A DNA stretch of 21,100 nt. Origin: Candidatus Dormiibacterota bacterium (GTDB taxonomy: Bacteria > Chloroflexota > Dormibacteria > Aeolococcales > Aeolococcaceae). The stretch spans positions 9,528 through 30,627 of the forward strand of contig PMYJ01000120.1 in NCBI GenBank assembly GCA_003170875.1, read 5' to 3'. Below the pieces are notes generated by a model. That model searched no databases. It was given only the letters and a program-made list of their open reading frames with translations, and was not told where the DNA came from. Position numbers and translations under genes: made by a program. Below, piece by piece: positions 8,373 to 14,547 of the stretch (the first letter of the stretch is position 1; each line of letters opens with the position of its first letter).

Positions 8373-9068
8373 ATGCCCCGCACGTGGCCGCGATGCCTCA
8401 ACGGTGTGGTGATCGCCCCCTCGCTGCTCGCCGCCGACTTCGGCCGGCTGGCCGATGCGGTGCACGCCCTGGAGGGGGGTGGCGCCGATCGCCTCCACGT
8501 CGACGTCATGGATGGCGCCTTCGTGCCCAACTTCACCTTCGGCACCGACACCCTCCGGGCGCTCCGCGGAGAGACGGATCTCCCCTTCGAGGTCCACCTC
8601 ATGGTCCACGAGCCGGACCGGCACCTGCTCACCTTCGCGCAGGCCGGCGCCGACGCCATGACGGTGCACTGGGAGGCCTGCCCCCACCTCCACCGGACGC
8701 TCGTGAACATCCGGGCCCTCGGCTGCCGGGCCGGCGGCGCGATCAACGTGAGCACCCCGGCCCAGAGTCTCTACGACGTGCTGGACGTCATGGATCTGGC
8801 GCTGGTGATGACCGTTGACCCCGGCTTCGGCGGCCAGACCCTGATCCCTCGTGCCCTGGCCAAGGTTGCCGAGCTACGCCGCGAGATCGACGCCCAGGGC
8901 GTGGCGGTCGAGCTGGAGGTTGACGGCGGCGTCGACGCGCAGAACGTCGCCCTCTGCGCCAACGCCGGCGCGACCGTCATGGTGGCCGGCACGTCGGTGT
9001 TCCGCGACCCCAAGGGTCCGGCGGTCGGGGTTCGCCGGCTGCTCCAGGTCACGGCACCGCGCGTCTGA
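8373..9068 (+). CDS. rpe: Ribulose-phosphate 3-epimerase
   Basis: Interconverts ribulose-5-phosphate and xylulose-5-phosphate in the pentose phosphate pathway, a TIM-barrel metalloenzyme in the cytosol. 231 residues, the usual length. Signature parts in order: IAPSLLAADF (14-23), LHVDVMDGAFVPN (41-53, with metal ligands His42 and Asp44), VHLMV (74-78, His75), MTVDPGFGGQ (146-155) and LEVDGGV (181-187, catalytic Asp184). The ATG at 8373 places APSLL near the N-terminus as in homologues. The frame is open upstream to 8268, but that extension is Arg-rich and overlaps the preceding gene. With zwf and pgl in the same window it completes another pentose phosphate step, although it is not in the same operon. 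Confidence 0.96.
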   Translation: MPRTWPRCLNGVVIAPSLLAADFGRLADAVHALEGGGADRLHVDVMDGAFVPNFTFGTDTLRALRGETDLPFEVHLMVHEPDRHLLTFAQAGADAMTVHWEACPHLHRTLVNIRALGCRAGGAINVSTPAQSLYDVLDVMDLALVMTVDPGFGGQTLIPRALAKVAELRREIDAQGVAVELEVDGGVDAQNVALCANAGATVMVAGTSVFRDPKGPAVGVRRLLQVTAPRV

Positions 9069-9093
9069 GCGCGCCACTGGGCGGGTGAGGCGA

Positions 9094-9168
9094 GCGCGGC
9101 TCCGCCGCGCCGCCGAGGGGCGCCGAGCCCCTGTCAAATGGGACGGGGTCCGCGCGCCGCCTGCGGCG
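9094..9168. terminator. Three successive hairpins between convergent genes
   Basis: The 109-bp gap between the convergent stops of rpe and the GT-C-like gene holds three perfect stems. They are GCGCGGC/GCCGCGC (9094-9110, loop TCC), AGGGGC/GCCCCT (9116-9132, loop GCCGA) and CGCCGC/GCGGCG (9155-9168, loop CT). None has a T-tract. A bidirectional terminator region is the simplest reading. Confidence 0.5.
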
Positions 9169-9177
9169 TGGGGAAGA

Positions 9178-10950
9178 TCAGGCGCCGGGGAGGACGCCGG
9201 GGTCGACCTCGTACCAGACGACCACGCCCCCCACCTGCTCGCCGGGGCGGCCCAGCAGCTCGGTGAAGAGGCGCGCCACCTGAGCCTGATGGCGCTCCGG
9301 GCCGACCACGACGCTGCCCACGTCGAGGGCCCGCAGCTCGGCCACGTACGCGCTGCGGTCTGATGCGGTGAGCGATGCCGGCACGGGTCGCCCGTCGTCG
9401 CCGACCTGGCGGATCTCAGTGCCCAGGGCGCCGAGGTTGGTCCCCCACTGCCAGCCGCCGGGACCCGGGATGAACGCCGGACCGGTGGCGCTCCGGAAGG
9501 ACATCTCCGACACCGCCTGCCAGACGCTGGTCTCGTAGCCGGGAGACGAGGTCATCAGCACCGAGCCCGTGGTCGAAAGGCCGTGCACGTCCGCACTGGA
9601 GAAGAACGCGGGGACGTTCCAGCGCTCGGACGGAAAGGGGAGCACCGGCAGTAGCGGGACCAGGGCGACCACCGCCGCGAGCACGCCCGCCACCCTCCAG
9701 CGGGTGCGCGGGTGGCGCAGCACCCGGTCGAGGAAGACCGCCACCAGGATGCCCAGGGCGAGGTAGCCGAAGAGCATGACCCGGATGGGAAGGATGTCGT
9801 TGAAGAAGGGGAGGACGTCAATGGGGAGCCAGGGCAGTGGAACGGGCGTGGGGTGGCCATCCCAGACGTTGAGGAAGCCTCCCAGCGAGAGGACCATGGC
9901 GGAGCCGAGCGTCACCGCCGCCACCACCACGACGGTGCGCCGCCGCAGCCAGACGACGGCTGCCACGGCGAGCAGGAGCAGCGGGATGCCCACGTAGACA
10001 CCGGAGTCGCCGAGCACCGAGCGCGGCCCAGGTCCGAGCAGCTGGACGTTGGACGGGACGACGAAGCGCTCCAGCGTCGCCACGTAGTAGTTGAGATACC
10101 AGAGCGCTCAATGAATGCGTTCCGGTCCGAAGAGCTGCACGTACAAGGGGTATCCGGCGAGCGCGACGAAGATGAGGAGGGCCGGTCCCGCCACTCGCAG
10201 CACGTAGTGCAGCCGTTGGCGAATCTCGGTGCGATGGAGGAGGGCGAGAGTGAGGAGGGCGGGCACGGCCATGATCACCGTCTCTCCGAGCAGCTCCTCG
10301 GAGGTCATCAGTTGGAGCGCGGTGACAACGCCGAGGAGCAGCCCGAGACGCCATGGTCGCGCTCGCTGCCGCACCAGGATCTCGTCGGCAAAGATGACCG
10401 CCAGCGCCGGATAGAACGCCAGGGCCAGGTTGGGATGACCGATGCTCTGGGAGACCACGTAAGGGCTGAAGCCGTAGAGGAGGCCCCCGGCGGCGGCGGC
10501 CGCCCACGACCGGGTGAACCGGCGTGCAGCCAGGTAACCGCACCACCCCGAGGTGGCGATGGCCGTCACGCAGAGGACGTTGTAGGAGGTGATCGGACCG
10601 AAGGCGATGGTGACCGGCGCCAGCAGCAGGGCGGGGAAGACGATGGAGGTTTTCCACATCAGGTTGGCGCCGCTCGGGTAGTGGACGTAGGTGGTCAGCA
10701 GCGGGTTGAGGTGGTGCCCGAGGGCAAAGGGGAGCCATTGCAGGTACCAGATGAAGAGAGCGGGATCCTGGAGACGGCCCACCGCGGTCCCCGAACCGGT
10801 GAAGAGGCCCTTCCAGAGCATCGCCACCGCCAGGACGAGGTACACAGCGAGGGCCAGCGCACCAAGTGCCACCGCCAGGAGCCGCGGTCGCCCCTCCTCT
10901 GACGCAGGCGGCGCGGTGTCGGACGGTGGGGTCGGCGGCGGCGACTCCAT
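9178..10950 (-). pseudogene. Large GT-C/YfhO-like membrane protein broken by an in-frame TGA
   Basis: One 589-residue frame (both stops excluded) interrupted only by TGA at 10108-10110 (codon 281). The N-terminal half has a cytoplasmic Pro-rich start, a helix near 30-50, an outer loop with GRLQDPALFIWYLQW and YPSGANLMW, and many membrane helices. This loop pattern is seen in GT-C-type glycosyltransferases and related YfhO-like proteins. After the TGA the frame continues at once with ALWYLNYYVATLERFVVPS, then more helices and a soluble C-terminal domain of about 150 residues. The PERIH-stop-ALWYLNYYV context suggests a lost Gly (GGA to TGA), which is inference. The start is ATG 10950 with AGGA upstream; a TTG at 10968 is the alternative. 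It lies downstream of glucan phosphorylase, 39 bp away from that start. Possible causes are true inactivation, sequence error or two cooperating fragments. Substrate unknown. Confidence 0.8.
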
Positions 10951-10989
10951 GGGCGCCGATCCTAGCAACGACCGCCGGAGGCGCTAGCT

Positions 10990-13158
10990 CTAGAGAAGCT
11001 CGTACGCCTCGTGGACATAGTCGAGGAGCATCCGTTTCGCCGAGAACCGAGGGCCGATGCTCATCAGCGACCGCTTGACCATGGCGATCCAGCCGTGGGG
11101 GACGCCGTCCGCGCCGCGGTCGTAGAAGAGGGGCACGACCTCGTTCTGGAGGACGTCGAAGAAAATGGCGGCATCGCGCTGGTCCTGGACGTGGGTGTCG
11201 AAGGCGACATCGCCGGGCAGCCCCCAGCCGTTGGTGATGTCGAATCCCTCCGCCCACCAGCCGTCCAGGGTGGAGAGGTTGAGGCCGCCGTTCATGGCGG
11301 CTTTCATCCCGCTGGTGCCGCTCGCCTCCAGGGGCGGGCGGGGCAGATTGATCCAGAGGTCGCAGCCGCCAACCATCTGGAGCGCGATGGCGAGGTCGTA
11401 GTTGTCCAGGAAGGAGATCCGCTCGGCCGAACGGGGATCGTTCTTGAGGGCAAAGAGCCCCTGCGGGGAGCGCTTGCCCTCCTCATCGCTGGGATGGGCC
11501 TTGCCGGCCACCAGGAACTGGACCGGAAGGGTCGAGCCGTCGAGCACGTCGCGGATCCGCTCGGGGTCGGTGTAGAGCAGGTAGAGCCGCTTGTAGGTGG
11601 CGAGACGCCGGGCGAAGCCGATGGTGAGCGCGTGCTCGGTCAGGCCTCGCTCCGCCGCCTCCACGTACTCGCGAGGGTCGCTGCGGTCGAGGCGGTTGGC
11701 GATGGTCCGGTCGCGGGCCATCTCGACGAGCGCGGCGCGCTGAGTGTTGCGCACCTCCCACAGCTCCTCGTCGGGGATCCCCTCGACCGCCTTCCACGTC
11801 GTGAGGTCGGAGGCGCGCCCGACCCACCCCTCGCCCAGGTACCGGTCCAGCAGGCGGCGCATCGGAGTGCCCATCCAGGTGGGGAGGTGCACACCGTTGG
11901 TGACGTGGCTGATGGGGACGGTGTCGGCGGGGCGCTCGGGAAAGAGAGGCCGCCACATCTGGCGCGCCACCTCGCCATGGCGCCGGCTGACCCCGTTGGC
12001 GAACCGGCTCATCTTGATCCCGAGTGGGGTCATGACGAAGGGCTCGTGGGGGTTGTCCGGTTGGGTCCGCCCCAGCTGCAGGAAGCCGGCGTCGTCGAGG
12101 CCGACCTGGGAGGGATACTCACCGAGGACTGATTGGACCTCTGAGACGTCGTACCCCTCGTTGCCCGCTGCCACCGGGGTGTGGGTGGTGAAGACCGTCC
12201 TCTCGCGAGCCAGCGCGAAGGCGGTCGAGCGGTCGTGCCCGGCGAGCATCTCGGTGCGGGCCAGCTCGAGGGGGGCCAGCCCGCCGTGTCCTTCGTTGAG
12301 GTGGATGATGCAGGGGTCGATCCCCATGGCCCGCAGAGCCCGCACCGACCCGATCCCGAGCAGCGCGTACTGGGCGAGACGGATCGCCCGGTCGGCGACG
12401 TACAGACGGCCGGTGATCCAGCGGTCGACTCGGCCATTCTCCGGCCGTTCGGCGTCGAGGAGGTAGAGCGGGGTCCGGCCCACCTCCACGCGCCAGACCT
12501 GGACCACCACCTCGCGGCCGCGGAGGGGCACCGGGACGGTCAGCGGGACGCCGTCCGGCCCGAGTACCAGGGCGGCGGGGAGACGCTCGGGGTCCACCGG
12601 CCGCCAGTACTCGTGCTGGTACCCGCTCGCGTCGGTGCGCTGCAGGAAGTACCCCTCCCGGTAGAGGAGGCCGACCCCGACCATGGGGAGGGCCAGGTCG
12701 GAGGCCTCCTTGAGGATGTCCCCGGCCAGCACCCCCAATCCCCCGGCGTAGATGGGCAGCGAGCGGTGGATCCCGAACTCGGCGCAGAGGAAGGCGACGG
12801 GATGCCTCTCAGACGCCCGGCTCGCCATCGGCGGACGGGCCAGTTCGGCGGTGAGCCGGCCCAGCATCGCCTCGGCGCGGCCGATCAGCAGGTCATCGCC
12901 GACCGCCCGCTGCAGCGCCTTCGAGGAGGTCTCGGTGAGGAGGCGGATCGGATTGCCGTTACAGAGCTCCCAGCGCTGGGGGTCGATGGCCTGGAAGAGG
13001 TCCTCGGCGTCAGGGTCCCAGGACCAGCAGTAGTTGTAGGCGATCCGGGCGAAGGGGGCGAGCCGCGCCGGCAGACGCTCGGCAAGGGCGCCGGCCGCCG
13101 CCACGACGTCGGCGCGACCGTCGAGGAGCGGGGACGCTGCCGGCAACGCCTGGTGCAT
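10990..13158 (-). CDS. glgP: Alpha-glucan (glycogen/maltodextrin) phosphorylase
   Basis: Releases glucose-1-phosphate from alpha-1,4-glucans using phosphate and pyridoxal phosphate; family GT35, of the subgroup that begins with a DUF3417-type domain. 722 residues from ATG 13158. The DUF3417-like part is at about 28-140 (YNYCWSWDPDAEDLFQAIDP). The catalytic body contains LPIYAGGLGVLAGD, IIHLNEGHGGLA, HTPVAAGNE, VTNGVHLPTWMG and FARRLATYKR. The cofactor motif EASGTSGMKAAMNGG has its Lys at about 619. This subgroup is often 800 or more residues, so the protein is on the short side, but no core motif is missing. The frame is open upstream to 13383, but that 75-residue extension is Arg-rich and unlike the family. 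The start lacks a clear Shine-Dalgarno site. Product glucose-1-phosphate can reach zwf by isomerisation. Confidence 0.95.
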   Translation of the reverse strand: MHQALPAASPLLDGRADVVAAAGALAERLPARLAPFARIAYNYCWSWDPDAEDLFQAIDPQRWELCNGNPIRLLTETSSKALQRAVGDDLLIGRAEAMLGRLTAELARPPMASRASERHPVAFLCAEFGIHRSLPIYAGGLGVLAGDILKEASDLALPMVGVGLLYREGYFLQRTDASGYQHEYWRPVDPERLPAALVLGPDGVPLTVPVPLRGREVVVQVWRVEVGRTPLYLLDAERPENGRVDRWITGRLYVADRAIRLAQYALLGIGSVRALRAMGIDPCIIHLNEGHGGLAPLELARTEMLAGHDRSTAFALARERTVFTTHTPVAAGNEGYDVSEVQSVLGEYPSQVGLDDAGFLQLGRTQPDNPHEPFVMTPLGIKMSRFANGVSRRHGEVARQMWRPLFPERPADTVPISHVTNGVHLPTWMGTPMRRLLDRYLGEGWVGRASDLTTWKAVEGIPDEELWEVRNTQRAALVEMARDRTIANRLDRSDPREYVEAAERGLTEHALTIGFARRLATYKRLYLLYTDPERIRDVLDGSTLPVQFLVAGKAHPSDEEGKRSPQGLFALKNDPRSAERISFLDNYDLAIALQMVGGCDLWINLPRPPLEASGTSGMKAAMNGGLNLSTLDGWWAEGFDITNGWGLPGDVAFDTHVQDQRDAAIFFDVLQNEVVPLFYDRGADGVPHGWIAMVKRSLMSIGPRFSAKRMLLDYVHEAYELL

Positions 13159-13189
13159 GGGTCTGGCGATGGTACCAGCAGGGTGGACA

Positions 13190-13297
13190 GGGCCCCACGC
13201 GGCAAGCCGCCTGGGGTGCCCCTCTCTTACAGGGCCTCGCCGCCCCTCGCCGGCGCGGCAGAGCCGCTTGCTCGGCAGTCGCCGGGCCGTGGGCCCG
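13190..13297. other. Cluster of inverted repeats in the 287-bp divergent intergenic region
   Basis: The region 13159-13445 separates the divergent glgP and GAF-GGDEF genes. I see no gene or RNA in it. It holds a long imperfect hairpin at 13190-13221 with a GCGGC-AA-GCCGC tip (13199-13210), GCGGC-AGA-GCCGC at 13255-13267, and CGGGCC-GTG-GGCCCG at 13283-13297. All three are close to glgP and could lie in its leader if transcription starts upstream of 13300. A short alternative glgP promoter box (TACCAT, complement of 13169-13174) would exclude them. Confidence 0.4.
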
Positions 13298-13433
13298 CCG
13301 TCCCGCCAATGGACGCGGCAGGCCCGTGACACTTCGGTTCGGATTACCGCGTCCTCTTGACGGGCTGTTCGAAGAGCGACCACGACCCATGACAGGGGAA
13401 TGATGCCGGTGCGTCTGACCCGTGTAGTGCGTT

Positions 13434-13439
13434 TAGCCT
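13434..13439 (+). promoter_or_regulatory. Candidate -10 box for leaderless GAF-GGDEF transcript
   Basis: TAGCCT lies exactly 6 nt before the ATG at 13446, the same spacing as at rpe. Only a weak GAAG stands between it and the start, so a leaderless transcript is plausible. No -35 box is recognisable. Confidence 0.4.
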
Positions 13440-13445
13440 ACGAAG

Positions 13446-14459
13446 ATGCAACCCAAGGTCGCTGCCCTGAACCGGCGTGCCCCGCTCACCCTGGTCGACG
13501 CCCCCGAGGTGGACTACATCCCCGAGGGCGGAACGGAGTGGGCGGATGCCCTCTCCGAGGCGGCGCTCCAACTCGTCCGCTCGGCGAGCGAGGGGGACGT
13601 GGCCGCGGCGATCCGCACCGCGGCGGCCACGCTGGCGCCGGACAGCCCCGTCCGGGTCGCCTCTTCGGGCCCCGGCGGCTGGCACCTGATCCTCAGTGAT
13701 GAGACCGAGGAGGAGGCGATCCTCCGCATCCCGCTCCGGGCCGGCGGCACCCTTCTCGGAGAGCTGTCGGTGCTCGGCGCCGTGCCCCTCCCCGCGGCGC
13801 AGGCGAGCGCCATCGCAGAGCTCGCATCCCATGGCGCCCTGGCCCTGGCCCGCCTGGAGTACGGGCAGCTCATCAGCGGCGTGACCCCCGACCAGGACGA
13901 CCCGGACATCTTCGCGGCCACGTCCTTCCGCGATCCCCTGACCAACCTCCCGAGCCGGATGCTCTTTCACGATCGTGTGGAGCACGCCCTCCACCGGCGG
14001 TCGCGGCACGTCCACCCGGTCGCGGTCATGGTCATCGACCTGGCCGGATCCATCACGGCCGTCAAGGAGGGGATGGGGGGCGACGCCGGCGACCGCCTGA
14101 TGGTGCAGGTCGCCAAGCGACTCCAGCACCTGGTGCGCTCGGCCGACACTCTCGCCCGTCTCCGCGAGGACCAGCTGGGCGCCCTCCTCGACGACCTCGA
14201 CAGCGCGGCGGACGTCGGTCTCGTCGCCGAGCGGCTGCTGAGTGGGCTGCAGACGCCGTTTGTCCTGGAGAGCGATGTCCCGGTCTCGCTCCAGGCCCAC
14301 ATCGGCATCGCGGTCAACTCCGGCGCCGCGGAGTCGGCGGTCGAGCTGCTCCACAAGGCGGGGAAGACGGCGCAGGCGGCGCGGGTGCGCGGGGTCGGCT
14401 TCGAGGCCAACCCGGGGCGGCCGCGCGTCCACGTCAAGACGCGGTCCACGCGCTCCTAG
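13446..14459 (+). CDS. GAF-like plus degenerate GGDEF domain protein
   Basis: 337 residues, soluble, no membrane segment. Residues about 31-138 look like a GAF sensor domain, joined by a short linker to a GGDEF domain at about 160-325 that begins with the typical DPLTNLPSRMLFHDRV. The GGDEF signature is replaced by REDQL (240-244). The first metal-binding region reads IDLAGS instead of IDxDxF, with Asp198 kept and the second Asp lost. Cyclase activity is therefore unlikely. An RxxD (RSAD, 231-234) stands exactly five residues before the signature, where the inhibitory I-site binds c-di-GMP in active cyclases. A role as a c-di-GMP or other ligand receptor is possible, comparable in layout to PelD, but this is inference. 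It ends in TAG, 88 bp before aceE on the same strand, and is divergent from glgP. Confidence 0.82.
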   Translation: MQPKVAALNRRAPLTLVDAPEVDYIPEGGTEWADALSEAALQLVRSASEGDVAAAIRTAAATLAPDSPVRVASSGPGGWHLILSDETEEEAILRIPLRAGGTLLGELSVLGAVPLPAAQASAIAELASHGALALARLEYGQLISGVTPDQDDPDIFAATSFRDPLTNLPSRMLFHDRVEHALHRRSRHVHPVAVMVIDLAGSITAVKEGMGGDAGDRLMVQVAKRLQHLVRSADTLARLREDQLGALLDDLDSAADVGLVAERLLSGLQTPFVLESDVPVSLQAHIGIAVNSGAAESAVELLHKAGKTAQAARVRGVGFEANPGRPRVHVKTRSTRS

Positions 14460-14481
14460 GCCCGGGCTGGGCGGCGTCCTG

Positions 14482-14504
14482 CTCGACACCAAGTCGAGTA
14501 GTCT
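14482..14504 (+). promoter_or_regulatory. Palindrome and possible -10 box upstream of aceE
   Basis: CTCGAC (14482-14487) and GTCGAG (14493-14498) are a perfect inverted repeat around ACCAA, directly followed by TAGTCT (14499-14504), a possible -10 box. Transcription from there would leave a leader of about 37 nt before the aceE ATG. The palindrome could be an operator overlapping the promoter, or a hairpin ending the preceding gene. Confidence 0.4.
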
Positions 14505-14547
14505 CTTGCTAGGGGGTGATCGAGAAGCCCCCTCGCAGCGAGGACTC

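Noticed and set aside
10108..10110. Selenocysteine or an altered genetic code as explanation of the in-frame TGA
   Set aside because: TGA ends most other genes here, no SECIS-like hairpin was evident just after it, and the context suggests Gly, not Cys or Trp. A mutation or sequence error is simpler.
9712..10902. 396-codon plus-strand frame opposite the GT-C-like gene
   Set aside because: Highly charged, Glu/Gly/His/Arg-rich translation typical of an antisense shadow. The minus strand shows membrane helices and homology-like motifs on both sides of the TGA.
12181..13329. 382-codon plus-strand frame opposite glgP
   Set aside because: Antisense to an unmistakable glucan phosphorylase; no domain or ribosome site of its own.
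13336..13348. GGTTCGGATTACC, resembling a tRNA T-arm
   Set aside because: No matching acceptor, D-arm or anticodon arm could be laid out around it on either strand.
13159..13383. N-terminal extension of glgP to 13383
   Set aside because: The 75 extra residues are Arg-rich and unlike the DUF3417-type start, and the DNA there is full of hairpins. The start at 13158 fits the family.
14242..14547. N-terminal extension of aceE
   Set aside because: The extension overlaps the GGDEF gene in another frame and is Ser/Arg-rich. ATG 14548 has a GAGG ribosome site and the right length.
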